A stretch of 64,000 nt of DNA. It comes from Mycobacterium sp. Aquia_213. Its GTDB lineage: Bacteria; Actinomycetota; Actinomycetes; Mycobacteriales; Mycobacteriaceae. The stretch is taken from NCBI RefSeq assembly GCF_026625985.1, contig NZ_CP113116.1, positions 5,456,001-5,520,000 of the forward strand, read 5' to 3'. The translations under genes were made by a program, and so were the position numbers. The notes below the pieces were generated by a model. That model was not told the DNA's origin, ran no database searches, and saw only the letters and a list, made by a program, of their open reading frames with translations. This document shows positions 26,142 to 34,725 of this stretch, in pieces. Position 1 is the first letter of the stretch. Each line of letters starts with the position of its first letter.

Positions 26142-26165
26142 TACTGAAAATGATTGTCGTTATCA
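26142..26165. promoter_or_regulatory. Zur-type box upstream of PPE3-like gene
   Basis: A 24-bp element with core TGAAAATGATTGTCG, nearly identical (20 of 24) to the element before eccA3 at 21361-21384. It lies 48 bp upstream of the leader ORF and about 100 bp before the PPE start. Zinc-responsive repression by Zur is inferred. Confidence 0.7.
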
Positions 26166-26189
26166 ATGCGGGCGACGGGGCCCGCTTCG

Positions 26190-27101
26190 CTAGACCAACG
26201 GGCGTCCCGTCCGGATCCGGCGGTCCAGGTCCCAGAGCATCAGGTTGAACGGGAACTGCCGGATGATCCGCGGCAGCAGGCGATTCACGACTCCCAGGAC
26301 CGACATCAGCCGGTCGAAGCGCCGCTGCTTGGCGGCGTCCCACGGCAACCGCATCTCGTCGCGAAACCGTTGCGGCAGAAAGCCGGTGGTGATCAGCAGG
26401 TTTAAATTCTCCAACGGCTCCCGCACCCGGCGGGGCAGGCGCACGCCGCGGACCCGGGACGCGGCAATCGGATACAGGAACTCGCGGACGGAGTCATCGA
26501 TATGCACCTTGTCCAGCGATTCCTGCCAGTACTTGTCGAAAGCCGCCCGGTCCGCCGGCCACATCGCGGCCGGCACCTGCAACGTGGTGCCCAGCGTGAT
26601 GCTCTCGCGGTAGAGGCGATCGGCGTCCTCGTCGGACATCTCGCCGACCAGGGTCCGGTAGACGTCGACGAGGCCGCCCTTGTAGATGCAGGCCGCCACC
26701 CACAACTGCAATTCCGGGTCGAACGCGTTGTACTGCACCGGGTCGCCAGGCCTGGAGTAGACGTCCGCGTGCGACCGGTTGACCGCGCGGCGATACGCGG
26801 CCTTCTGGGCGTCGGTCCCGGCGTTGGCGACCGCGATGTAGGTAAAAGTCGTGCGCGCCCGCTTGATCGGATGCCGGTCGATGCGGCCGCTCTCGACACG
26901 GCTCTCCGCCACGCCGTGGCCGACGCCGGGACGCGCGAGCTCCATGATCACGTTCGCCGAGCCGGCCAGCAGCGCCATGCCCATCAGCCGGTAGTCGTCA
27001 GGATCCCGCCGTCGCCGACGACTCGGCTGCGGGCGGGGCGGGTCGGAGACCGGACGCTCGACATGCGGGACGGGCTGGTGAACCGCCTCGTGAATCGTCA
27101 T
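26190..27101 (-). CDS. DUF2236 (MpaB-type) oxygenase family protein
   Basis: A 303-residue protein of the DUF2236/MpaB family, matching Rv0276 by place. Motifs are LAGSANVIMELARPGVGHGV near residue 50, the His/Arg-containing RTTFTYIAVANAG and LWVAACIYKG. Relatives such as latex-clearing protein use heme b to cleave or oxidise hydrocarbons, so an oxygenase role is likely but unproven here. The start is ATG 27101 with GGAGGGG 7 nt upstream; a TTG or ATG further up is less likely. It is divergent from a TetR gene with 83 bp between them. Confidence 0.8.
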   Translation of the reverse strand: MTIHEAVHQPVPHVERPVSDPPRPQPSRRRRRDPDDYRLMGMALLAGSANVIMELARPGVGHGVAESRVESGRIDRHPIKRARTTFTYIAVANAGTDAQKAAYRRAVNRSHADVYSRPGDPVQYNAFDPELQLWVAACIYKGGLVDVYRTLVGEMSDEDADRLYRESITLGTTLQVPAAMWPADRAAFDKYWQESLDKVHIDDSVREFLYPIAASRVRGVRLPRRVREPLENLNLLITTGFLPQRFRDEMRLPWDAAKQRRFDRLMSVLGVVNRLLPRIIRQFPFNLMLWDLDRRIRTGRPLV

Positions 27102-27136
27102 CCGGAAACCCCTCCGCCGCTCCATACGCTAAATGT

Positions 27137-27162
27137 GACAACGCTTGTTTCCTGATATTGTC
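27137..27162. promoter_or_regulatory. Candidate TetR operator in the DUF2236/TetR divergon
   Basis: It contains ACAA-CGC-TTGT (27138-27148) and the outer half-sites GACAA and TTGTC (27137-27141 and 27158-27162). It sits between the two divergent starts, where a TetR repressor of both genes would bind. Confidence 0.4.
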
Positions 27163-27184
27163 CGCGGATCGCGTCGGTGTCAAG

Positions 27185-27889
27185 ATGGTCCTCATGGTGC
27201 AGACCCCCAGCGAGCGCCCCTACCGCGGCGTCGAGGCGGTGCGGCGACTGGCCGAACGACGGGGCCGGCTGCTGGCCGCCGGCCTGGACCTGCTGGGCGC
27301 CGACCAGCAGGATGCCTCCGCGCTGACGGTTCGTGCGGTCTGCGCCCGGGCCGGCCTGACCCCTCGCTATTTCTACGAAAGCTTCAGCGACAGAGACGGA
27401 TTCGTCGGCGCGGTCTTCGACTCGGTGATCGCGGACCTGGCGGCCACCACCCAGGCCGCGGTGGCGGCGGTGCCGATACCCGAACAGGCCCGCGCCGGTA
27501 TGGCCAACATCGTGCGGACCGTCGCCGATGACCCCCGCGTCGGACGACTGATGTTCAGCACCCAGCTCGCCGATGCCGTGATCGTGCGGAAACGCGCCGA
27601 ATCCACCGCGCTGTTCGCCATGCTGCTGGGCCAGCACGGCAGCGACATGCTGCGGATGCCGGCAAACAACAGCATGAAGGCGGGCGCGCACTTCGCGGTG
27701 GGCGGCGTCGGGCAGATGATCAGCGCCTGGCTGGTCGGCGACGTAGCGCTAGACCCCGACCAACTCGTCGATCAGCTCGCTGTGCTGCTCGACGAACTCG
27801 CCCATCCGCGGCTGTACGGCGTCACGGAAACAACGGGAGCTGCCGCAGCCGCATCCCGGGATCCAGGAGCCACAGGCGCAACATCGTGA
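27185..27889 (+). CDS. TetR-family regulator, Rv0275c-like
   Basis: A 234-residue TetR regulator. The helix-turn-helix is in residues about 30-65: ALTVRAVCARAGLTPRYFYESFSDRDG. The rest is the helical ligand and dimer domain. It probably controls itself and the divergent DUF2236 gene through the 27137-27162 operator. Start options are ATG 27185 (used) and ATG 27194; neither has a clear ribosome-binding site. Its last 68 bp overlap the 3' end of the convergent membrane-protein gene. Confidence 0.85.
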   Translation: MVLMVQTPSERPYRGVEAVRRLAERRGRLLAAGLDLLGADQQDASALTVRAVCARAGLTPRYFYESFSDRDGFVGAVFDSVIADLAATTQAAVAAVPIPEQARAGMANIVRTVADDPRVGRLMFSTQLADAVIVRKRAESTALFAMLLGQHGSDMLRMPANNSMKAGAHFAVGGVGQMISAWLVGDVALDPDQLVDQLAVLLDELAHPRLYGVTETTGAAAAASRDPGATGATS

Positions 27890-28373
27890 GCCGCATGATG
27901 CGCTGTGCGCCGCGGATCATGAAAATCCCGAGCGGCACCTCGATCGCCAGCGCCGTAAACACCGATATCCAGATGTCGTCGGGCCCGGCGGTCATCAGGT
28001 CGAACCACGCGTCGCAGATCAGCAGCACGCCGGAAGTGAATGCCGCGAACAGCAGCACCTGACGGCGGAGGTATCCGAAAACCGCTGTCGCCAGCATGAA
28101 TCCGACTAGCAGGATATCGAAGCCCACCCAGGTGAGCCACCAGTTGCGGGCCACATAATTGTCGGGCAGCGTCAGGGTCAGGTACACCACCCAGGGAATC
28201 ATCACGATCGAACCACCGGACATCAGCCCTAGTCGAATGCGGCGTATCCGAGCCAGCACCACCGGGTCGATGACCTCGTGCAGCGGTGCCTCCAGCCGTG
28301 TGATCAGGTCGCGCCGCTGCGCGGGCGTCAACGCCGCGATCTGCTCATCGGTCAATATGCCGTCGGTCATCAT
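27822..28373 (-). CDS. Four-helix membrane protein, unknown function
   Basis: A 183-residue protein. Residues 1-50 are a soluble helical segment (LTPAQRRDLITRLEAPLHEVIDPVVLARIRR). Four hydrophobic helices lie at about 53-70, 80-100, 105-125 and 133-155, and the tail is basic. GGGGAG precedes the double ATG. Similar small mycobacterial membrane proteins have no assigned role. Its 3' end overlaps the TetR gene by 68 bp, so the two transcripts can form an antisense pair. Confidence 0.7.
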   Translation of the reverse strand: MMTDGILTDEQIAALTPAQRRDLITRLEAPLHEVIDPVVLARIRRIRLGLMSGGSIVMIPWVVYLTLTLPDNYVARNWWLTWVGFDILLVGFMLATAVFGYLRRQVLLFAAFTSGVLLICDAWFDLMTAGPDDIWISVFTALAIEVPLGIFMIRGAQRIMRLTMLRLWLLDPGMRLRQLPLFP

Positions 28374-28405
28374 GGACTCCCCCGGCTCGGCCCTGGGTTT
28401 TCCGA

Positions 28406-28987
28406 CTAGGTTACGACGTGCTCCCGGGGTCGCCGGTCGGCTGCCGTCTTGGGAACAGCCTGCGCGTCACTCGCCCCGAATTCCTTTACCCAGCAGGCGA
28501 ACTCAAGCGTCACGCCGTCGGGATCCTGGAAATAGAACGAGCGCACGTAGACACCGGGATGCACGGTCGCCGAAACCTGCATCTCGCTCTCGTCGTGGTT
28601 GAGGATCGGGCCAACTCGTACACCCTTGTCCTTGAGCCGCTGCCGGTAGGCGTCGAACTTCTCGGCCGGGACGTGAAAGGCGAGATGGTTCATCGTGCTG
28701 ACCGCGCTGGTGATGTCCCCGATACCCGGGATTGCGCCCGGCGAGGAGATGCCGGGCACCCGATCGGGCGCGTCGGCGAACCAGAAGAACGCGACACAGT
28801 CGCCGTTGCCGGCATCGAAGAAGAAGTGCTGCCCGGCACCTCCGGGTAGGTCGAGCGACTTGATCAGCGGCATGCCGAGGATGTCGCGGTAGAAGTCCAC
28901 GGTGCGAGCCATGTCGGAGCACACCAGCGCAACATGATTGATCCCGCCGAGTTCGAATTCGGTGTTGGTGTTGTCGGGCTTGATCAT
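28406..28987 (-). CDS. Glyoxalase/VOC-superfamily protein, Rv0274-like
   Basis: A 193-residue vicinal-oxygen-chelate fold protein. It has two beta-alpha-beta-beta-beta modules: GGINHVALVCSDMARTVDFYRDILGMPL and MNHLAFHV with SFYFQDPDGVTLEFACW. His19, the second-module His and the final Glu are candidate metal ligands. The reaction is unknown; dioxygenase, isomerase or fosfomycin/bleomycin-type activities occur in the family. It is divergent from a TetR gene with a strong palindrome between, so it is likely repressed by that regulator. Confidence 0.82.
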   Translation of the reverse strand: MIKPDNTNTEFELGGINHVALVCSDMARTVDFYRDILGMPLIKSLDLPGGAGQHFFFDAGNGDCVAFFWFADAPDRVPGISSPGAIPGIGDITSAVSTMNHLAFHVPAEKFDAYRQRLKDKGVRVGPILNHDESEMQVSATVHPGVYVRSFYFQDPDGVTLEFACWVKEFGASDAQAVPKTAADRRPREHVVT

Positions 28988-29022
28988 GTTGCGGCTCCCA
29001 TCGATTGGGCCTGGCCAATCCG

Positions 29023-29054
29023 TGAAACTGAATCTAACATCAGGTTCAGTTTCA
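29023..29054. promoter_or_regulatory. TetR operator between VOC gene and TetR gene
   Basis: A perfect 10-bp inverted repeat, TGAAACTGAA-N12-TTCAGTTTCA, centred between the divergent starts at 28987 and 29074. Its symmetry and position mark it as the binding site of the adjacent TetR protein. Confidence 0.7.
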
Positions 29055-29073
29055 CTCCAGGGGAGGACATCAG

Positions 29074-29718
29074 GTGTCGATCGCGGCGGAATCCAGCGGC
29101 CGGGCCAGCCGGCCGGCCGAGTTCCCGACGCACCGCGGCAGACGGACGCAGGCGGCGATCGACGCAGCCGCGCGAACGGTGATCGCGCGCAAGGGAATCC
29201 TGGCGACGACGATTGCCGACATCGCCGCGGAGGCCGGCCGCTCGTCGGCATCGTTTTACAACTACTACGACTCCAAAGAGGCAATGGTCCGCCAGTGGGC
29301 CTTGCGCTTCCGCGACGAGGCCAACGAGCGTGCGCGCTCGGTCACCGGGCACGGACTGTCCAACCGGCAACGCGCCCACGAGGCGGCCGCGGCGCACTGG
29401 CACACCTACCGCAACCGGCTCGCCGAGGTGATCAGCGTGTCCCAATTGGCGATGGTCAACGACGACTTCGCGCAGTACTGGGCCGAAATATGCGATATTC
29501 CAATCTCTTTCATCGCCGAGACGGTCCGGCGGGCGCAAACCAAGGGGTATTGCGCGGGCGACGATCCGCAGCTGATCGCCGAGGCGATCGTGGCGATGTT
29601 CAACCAGTTCTGCCACATCCAGCTCAGCCGGGCCGACGACGAACTCGACGACCAGGCCTGCATCCAAACCCTCGCCAACATCTACTACCGGGCGATCTAC
29701 TCGAAGGAAGGTCGCTGA
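29074..29718 (+). CDS. TetR-family regulator, Rv0273c-like
   Basis: A 214-residue TetR regulator. The DNA-binding part TTIADIAAEAGRSSASFYNYYDSKEAM (residues about 46-72) is intact. The C-terminal ligand domain is typical of lipid-metabolism TetR proteins (RRAQTKGYCAGDDPQLIAEAI). The start is GTG with GGGGAGG 7 nt upstream. The next gene starts 1 bp after the stop, so it heads an operon with the hydrolase and dehydrogenase and probably represses both this operon and the divergent VOC gene. Confidence 0.88.
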   Translation: MSIAAESSGRASRPAEFPTHRGRRTQAAIDAAARTVIARKGILATTIADIAAEAGRSSASFYNYYDSKEAMVRQWALRFRDEANERARSVTGHGLSNRQRAHEAAAAHWHTYRNRLAEVISVSQLAMVNDDFAQYWAEICDIPISFIAETVRRAQTKGYCAGDDPQLIAEAIVAMFNQFCHIQLSRADDELDDQACIQTLANIYYRAIYSKEGR

Positions 29719-29719
29719 A

Positions 29720-30853
29720 TTGACGCCTAACAGCGGCAGTGCAGGCGTTGTCCGCGAGTTCGTCGGCCTTCCGTCGCCCACCGCCGGGCGGGCCGGCGCG
29801 GGCGGACATCCGTGCCAGGGGCTGTATCACCGCGGCGTGGGACGCAAGCCGAAGGTGGCCATGGTCGCCACCCACTACCAGATCGACTTCTCCGAGCATT
29901 ATCTCGCCGATTACCTGGCCATTCGGGGTATCGGATTTCTGGGCTGGAACACCCGGTTCCGCGGTTTCGAAAACAACTTCCTGCTCGACCACGCGCTGGT
30001 CGACATCGGCGTGGGGGTGCGCTGGCTGCGCGAGGTTCAGGGCGTGGATACCGTTGTTTTGCTGGGTAATTCGGGAGGGGGATCGTTGATGTCCGCCTAC
30101 CAGTCGCAGGCCGTCGACCCGAATGTGACCCCGTTGCAAGGCATGCGACCGGCGGCCGGGCTGACGGAGTTGCTGCCCGCCGACGGCTACGTCGCCACCG
30201 CCGCTCATCCCGGACGCCCGGAGGTGCTGACCGCCTGGATGGACGCCGCCGTCGTCGACGAAAACGATCCCGTCGCCACCGATCCCGAACTCGACCTGTT
30301 CAACGAGGTCAACGGCCCGCCGTACCCGCCGGACTTCATCGCCCGCTATCGCTCGGCGCAGACCGCGCGCAACCACGCCATCACCGACTGGGCCGAAACG
30401 GAGCTCAAACGTGTTCGCGCGGCAGGATTTTCCGACCGTCCGTTCTCGGTGATGCGAACCTGGGCCGATCCCCGCATGGTCGATCCGAACATCGAGCCCA
30501 CCAAGCGGGCACCCAACCAGTGCTACGCGGGTGTGCCGGCCAAGGCCAACCGGTCCGCCCAGGGCATCGCCGCGTCCTGCACCCTGCGCAACTGGTTGGG
30601 CATGTGGAGCCTGCGGGTGGCCCAAACCCGGGCCGAGCCGCACCTGGGCCGCATCACCTGCCCGGCCCTGGTGATCAACGCCGAGGCGGACACCGGCGTG
30701 TTTCCGTCTGACGCCCAACGCATCTACGACGCGCTCGCCGGCACCGACAAGTCGCAGGTTTCGATCGACAGCGACCACTACTTCACCACCCCCGGCGCGC
30801 GCAGCGAGCAGGCGGATACCATCGCCAGGTGGATCAGCAAGCGGTGGCGCTGA
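29720..30853 (+). CDS. Alpha/beta hydrolase, Rv0272c-like
   Basis: A 377-residue predicted esterase or lipase-like hydrolase. The nucleophile elbow is GNSGGGS (residues about 117-123), LVINAEADTGVFP carries the acid, and SDHYF the histidine. The start is a TTG with GAAGGAAGG 9 nt upstream, immediately after the TetR stop. The substrate is unknown. It overlaps the following dehydrogenase by 25 bp. Confidence 0.8.
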   Translation: MTPNSGSAGVVREFVGLPSPTAGRAGAGGHPCQGLYHRGVGRKPKVAMVATHYQIDFSEHYLADYLAIRGIGFLGWNTRFRGFENNFLLDHALVDIGVGVRWLREVQGVDTVVLLGNSGGGSLMSAYQSQAVDPNVTPLQGMRPAAGLTELLPADGYVATAAHPGRPEVLTAWMDAAVVDENDPVATDPELDLFNEVNGPPYPPDFIARYRSAQTARNHAITDWAETELKRVRAAGFSDRPFSVMRTWADPRMVDPNIEPTKRAPNQCYAGVPAKANRSAQGIAASCTLRNWLGMWSLRVAQTRAEPHLGRITCPALVINAEADTGVFPSDAQRIYDALAGTDKSQVSIDSDHYFTTPGARSEQADTIARWISKRWR

Positions 30854-31800
30854 GAGTTCTCGCCCACTTCGTTCCCGGTGACAAAGTCCTCGATTTCCTT
30901 GCGGCCGAAGCAGATTGGCTTGACATTCGGTGGTGTGCCGCCGACGATGACACGGCCTTCTATCGCGAGCTTCCCGAGGCCGAGGTGATCTGGCATGTAC
31001 TACGCCCGTTGTCGGGCGCCGACCTGCAGCGCGGAGAACGGCTGCGGCTGGTGCACAAGCTCGGCGCCGGGGTGAACACGATCGACGTGGCGACGGCGAC
31101 GGACTGCGGCATCGCGGTCGCCAACATGCCCGGCGCCAATGCGCCGTCGGTGGCCGAGGGAACCGTGCTGTTGATGCTGGCCGCGCTGCGCAGGCTGCCG
31201 GAGCTGGACCGCGTCACCCGGCAAGGGCGCGGCTGGCCGCTGGACCCCGAACTGGGCGAGACGGTCCGCGACATCGGGGGCTGCACCGTCGGCCTGGTGG
31301 GCTACGGCAATATCGCCAAGCGGGTCGCTGCCTTGGTGAGCGCCATGGGCGCCACCGTTGTGCACACCAGCACGCGCGACGACGGGCGGCCCGGCTGGCG
31401 GCCGCTGCCCGAGCTGCTGGCCGTCAGCGACATCGTCTCGCTGCACCTACCGTTGACGGCGCAGACCCATCATCTGCTCAACCGGGATGCGATCGACTTG
31501 ATGAAGCCCAGCGCGGTGCTGGTCAATACGTCGCGCGGCGCCATCGTCGACGAAGACGCGCTGGTCGGTGCGCTACGCGACGGGCGGCTGGCCGCCGCCG
31601 GTCTCGACGTTTTCGAGGTCGAGCCGACGGCGTCCGACAATCCACTGTTCGGCCTGGACAACGTCGTGCTGACACCACACGTCACCTGGTACACCGCCGA
31701 CACGATGCGGCGCTACCTCGTCGAGGCCGTGTCCAACTGCCGCCGGCTTCGCGACGGCGAGCCACTGGCCAATGTGGTCAACCAACCCACCGGTTATTAG
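30829..31800 (+). CDS. D-2-hydroxyacid dehydrogenase
   Basis: A 323-residue NAD-dependent D-isomer 2-hydroxyacid dehydrogenase. The Rossmann motif is VGLVGYGNIAKRVA (about 155-168). Catalytic Arg is in NTSRGAIVDEDAL, Glu in DVFEVEP and His in LTPHVTWYT. The family reduces 2-keto acids; the exact substrate (phosphoglycerate, glyoxylate or another) is not clear. The GTG start at 30829 overlaps the hydrolase; GTG 30844 is a shorter alternative. Likely in one operon with TetR and hydrolase. Confidence 0.82.
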   Translation: MDQQAVALRVLAHFVPGDKVLDFLAAEADWLDIRWCAADDDTAFYRELPEAEVIWHVLRPLSGADLQRGERLRLVHKLGAGVNTIDVATATDCGIAVANMPGANAPSVAEGTVLLMLAALRRLPELDRVTRQGRGWPLDPELGETVRDIGGCTVGLVGYGNIAKRVAALVSAMGATVVHTSTRDDGRPGWRPLPELLAVSDIVSLHLPLTAQTHHLLNRDAIDLMKPSAVLVNTSRGAIVDEDALVGALRDGRLAAAGLDVFEVEPTASDNPLFGLDNVVLTPHVTWYTADTMRRYLVEAVSNCRRLRDGEPLANVVNQPTGY

Positions 31801-31851
31801 ATTGATGGGTGCTTGGCCGAAACGAACCCCGAAAGCAAGGGAAGGCGACCA

Positions 31852-34038
31852 ATGCCGATCGCAATAATTTCTGAGCATCAAGACCTGGCCGCCTCGGTGC
31901 GATCCCTGGTGGCGCGCGTCGCGCCGTCAGAGGTGTTGCACGCCGCCATGGAGACCCCGGTCGAGAACCCTCCGCCGTACTGGCAGGCGGCCGCCGAGCA
32001 AGGCCTGCAGGGTGTTCACCTCGCCGAGTCCGTCGGCGGGCAGGGCTTCGGCCTGCTCGAGCTGGCCATCGTGCTGGCCGAGTTCGGCTACGGCGCCGTG
32101 CCCGGGCCGTTCGTGCCGTCGGCGATCGCCAGTGCGCTGATCGCCTCGCACGACCCGGACGCCAAAGTGCTCGCCGAATTGGCGTCCGGCGCGGCGATCG
32201 CGGCCTACGCACTGGACTCCGGGCTGACCGCCACCCGCAGGGGCGACGTGCTGGTGATCCGCGGCGAGGTGCGCGCGGTTCCCGCCGCGGCGCAGGCATC
32301 GGTGTTGGTACTCCCGGTGGCGATCGACAGCGGCGACGAGTGGGTGGTGCTGCGCGCCGATCAGGTCGAGATCGAGCCGGTGCAAAGCCTGGACCCGCTG
32401 CGGCCGATCGCGCATGTGCGGGCCGACGGCGTTCAGGTCGGCGAGGATGCCCTGTTGAGCACCCTGACCATGACGACGGCCTACGCGCTGATGTCGACGC
32501 TGTTGTCCGCCGAGGCGATCGGCGTGGCCCGCTGGGCCACCGATACGGCGGCGCAATACGCCAAGATTCGGGAGCAGTTCGGCAGGCCGATCGGCCAGTT
32601 CCAGGCCATCAAGCACAAGTGCGCGGAGATGATCGCCGACACCGAGCGGGCCACCGCGGCGGTGTGGGACGCGGCGCGCGCAATCGACGAAGCCTCTCCG
32701 GACGTGGAGTTCGCCGCCGCCGTGGCCGCCACGCTGGCACCGGCGGCCGCCCAGCGGTGCACGCAGGACTGCATTCAGGTGCATGGCGGCATCGGCTACA
32801 CCTGGGAGCACGACGCAGGCGTGTACTACCGCCGGGCGCTGATGCTGGCCGCCTGCTTCGGCCGCAGCTCGGATTACCCGCAGAAGGTGGTCAACACCGC
32901 GACCACCACCGGCATGCGCCCGGTGGACATCGACCTGGACCCCGAGACCGAGAAGCTGCGCGACGAGATCCGCTCCGAGGTCACCGCGTTCAAGGCGATG
33001 GACCGGGAGCCACGCACCGTGGCGCTCGCCGAGGGCGGCTGGGTCTTGCCGTACCTGCCCAAGCCGTGGGGCCGGGCCGCCGGCCCGATCGAGCAGATCA
33101 TCATCGCCCAGGAGTTCGCCACCGGACGGGTCAAACGGCCGCAGGTCGGGATCGCCGCGTGGATCATCCCGTCGATCGTCGCGTTCGGAACCGAGGAGCA
33201 AAAGCAACGGCTCCTCCCGCCGACCTTCCGCGGCGAGATGATCTGGTGCCAGCTGTTCTCCGAGCCGGGCGCCGGATCGGACCTGGCTGGGCTCTCCACG
33301 AAGGCAACCCGGGCCGACGGCGGCTGGCGCATTACCGGCCAGAAGATCTGGACCACCGCCGCGCAGTACTCCCAATGGGGTGCGCTGCTGGCCAGGACGG
33401 ACCCGTCGGCTCCCAAGCACAACGGCATCACCTACTTCCTGCTGGATATGAAGAGTGAAGGTGTGACGGTCAAGCCGCTGCGCGAGTTGACCGGGAACGC
33501 GATGTTCAACACCGTCTACATCGACGACGTGTTCGTGCCCGACGAGTGCGTGCTGGGCGAGGTCGACCGCGGTTGGGAGGTCAGCCGCAACACGCTGACC
33601 GCGGAGCGGGTATCGATCGGCAGCAGCGACGCGAACTTCCTGGCGACCCTGCCCCAGTTCGTCGAATTCGTTCGCAATTACCGTTTCGAAGGCCGATTCG
33701 ATCAGGTCGCGCAGCACCGGGCGGGGCAGTTGATCGCCGAAGGGCATGCCGCCAAGGTGCTGAACCTGCGCTCGACGCTGTTGACGCTGGCCGGCGGCGA
33801 CGCCATGCCGTCCGCGGCGATCTCCAAGCTGCTGTCCATGCGCACCGGCCAGGGCTACGCCGAATTCGCGGTGTCCTCGTTCGGCACCGACGCCGCGATC
33901 GGAGACCCCGATGAGCTAGCGGGCAAGTGGGGCGATTACCTGCTGGCCAGCCGGGCCACGACGATCTATGGCGGGACGTCGGAAGTGCAGCTCAACATCA
34001 TCGCCGAGCGACTCCTGGGCCTGCCCCGCGACCCGTAA
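31852..34038 (+). CDS. fadE6: Two-domain acyl-CoA dehydrogenase FadE6
   Basis: A 728-residue fusion of two acyl-CoA dehydrogenase modules, as in Rv0271c. The first (1-350) has EQFGRPIGQFQAIKHK and VHGGIGYTWEHD. The second (360-728) has the FAD loop CQLFSEPGAGSDLAG and GGTSEVQLNIIAERLLG. It should oxidise an acyl-CoA, possibly a steroid- or polyketide-like substrate as with other double-domain FadEs. The start ATG 31852 follows AAGGGAAGG; a TTG upstream is rejected. Two strong hairpins follow the stop. Confidence 0.9.
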   Translation: MPIAIISEHQDLAASVRSLVARVAPSEVLHAAMETPVENPPPYWQAAAEQGLQGVHLAESVGGQGFGLLELAIVLAEFGYGAVPGPFVPSAIASALIASHDPDAKVLAELASGAAIAAYALDSGLTATRRGDVLVIRGEVRAVPAAAQASVLVLPVAIDSGDEWVVLRADQVEIEPVQSLDPLRPIAHVRADGVQVGEDALLSTLTMTTAYALMSTLLSAEAIGVARWATDTAAQYAKIREQFGRPIGQFQAIKHKCAEMIADTERATAAVWDAARAIDEASPDVEFAAAVAATLAPAAAQRCTQDCIQVHGGIGYTWEHDAGVYYRRALMLAACFGRSSDYPQKVVNTATTTGMRPVDIDLDPETEKLRDEIRSEVTAFKAMDREPRTVALAEGGWVLPYLPKPWGRAAGPIEQIIIAQEFATGRVKRPQVGIAAWIIPSIVAFGTEEQKQRLLPPTFRGEMIWCQLFSEPGAGSDLAGLSTKATRADGGWRITGQKIWTTAAQYSQWGALLARTDPSAPKHNGITYFLLDMKSEGVTVKPLRELTGNAMFNTVYIDDVFVPDECVLGEVDRGWEVSRNTLTAERVSIGSSDANFLATLPQFVEFVRNYRFEGRFDQVAQHRAGQLIAEGHAAKVLNLRSTLLTLAGGDAMPSAAISKLLSMRTGQGYAEFAVSSFGTDAAIGDPDELAGKWGDYLLASRATTIYGGTSEVQLNIIAERLLGLPRDP

Positions 34039-34046
34039 AACAAAAT

Positions 34047-34082
34047 CCATGCCGACCCGGGGCCGGTCCCAGGTCGGCATGG
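34047..34082 (+). terminator. Hairpin terminator after fadE6
   Basis: CCATGCCGACC and GGTCGGCATGG form a perfect 11-bp stem with a 14-nt loop, 8 bp after the fadE6 stop. No clear U tract follows, as is common in mycobacteria. Confidence 0.75.
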
Positions 34083-34102
34083 ACGTCTATTGAGTTAGGG
34101 GG

Positions 34103-34135
34103 CCACGCCGGCCTGAGATTGTCAGACCGGCGTGG
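34103..34135. terminator. Second hairpin between fadE6 and the secreted protein gene
   Basis: CCACGCCGG and CCGGCGTGG form a 9-bp stem with a 15-nt loop. It may serve as a second terminator for fadE6 and as the terminator of the converging gene that ends at 34210. Confidence 0.6.
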
Positions 34136-34209
34136 GTTCCCCCCCGGGATGCGGGTTCGGCCAGCCTATGACTTGGCAGGACGAGGCCGGCCGACCGCGC
34201 GCTAGTAGG

Positions 34210-34602
34210 TCAGAACCACGGGCGGAACCAATGGCCCCAACCCCAGCCAGGGTTTCCCCAACCGCCGTGGCCCCAGCCGCGGCCCCAGCCACCGCCGTGG
34301 TCCCAACCGCGGCCCCAGCCGCCGCCGTGGCCCCAGCCACCGTGGCCGCCACCCCAGCCACCGTGGCCGCCGCCACCCCAGCCGTGGCCGCCATGGCCGC
34401 CGCCGGGTCGTTCCGGAAGAATTCCGGGGCTCAGCGGTGCGCCGCCGTGCGGGCCGTTGATTTCGAAAGTCGTCGCAGGGGCGGGCGCCGGTGCGGCCTG
34501 TGCCGCGGGCATACCGCCGAACAGCATCGCGCCGGCCACCGCGCCGGCGCCGACAGCACCAGCGGCCGCGCCGCGTATCGATCGCAGTGAATTCCTCATC
34601 AT
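34210..34602 (-). CDS. Gly/His/Trp-rich secreted protein
   Basis: A 130-residue exported protein. Residues 1-38 are a signal peptide ending at AAQAAPAP. The last 60 residues are almost entirely Gly, His, Trp and Arg in repeats such as GGHGGWGGG and GWGRGWGHGG, and the chain ends WFRPWF. Such a composition suggests metal binding, adhesion or a structural surface role. No family was recognised. AAGGAG precedes the double ATG, and the signal peptide supports this strand. A Pro/Ala-rich reading on the other strand is a shadow. The gene faces a 630-bp AT-rich region full of repeats. Confidence 0.75.
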   Translation of the reverse strand: MMRNSLRSIRGAAAGAVGAGAVAGAMLFGGMPAAQAAPAPAPATTFEINGPHGGAPLSPGILPERPGGGHGGHGWGGGGHGGWGGGHGGWGHGGGWGRGWDHGGGWGRGWGHGGWGNPGWGWGHWFRPWF

Positions 34603-34725
34603 GAGCTCCTTCCGAGACCCCAATTCCCCGACATCTCGAAACGCTACGCATAAATTCCTGGGCAAACAATAGCAATGGCGCTAAATTGACCTGTGAATTC
34701 GGTAACAACGAAATTTCTTTGGCCG

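Noticed and set aside
31927..33747. 606-codon minus-strand reading
   Set aside because: Antisense of fadE6, which has clear acyl-CoA dehydrogenase motifs.
34132..34590. Pro/Ala/Val-rich reading on the plus strand
   Set aside because: It is the antisense of the Gly/His/Trp-rich secreted gene; the repeats of that gene create the regular PA/VA pattern. The minus strand has a signal peptide and ribosome-binding site.
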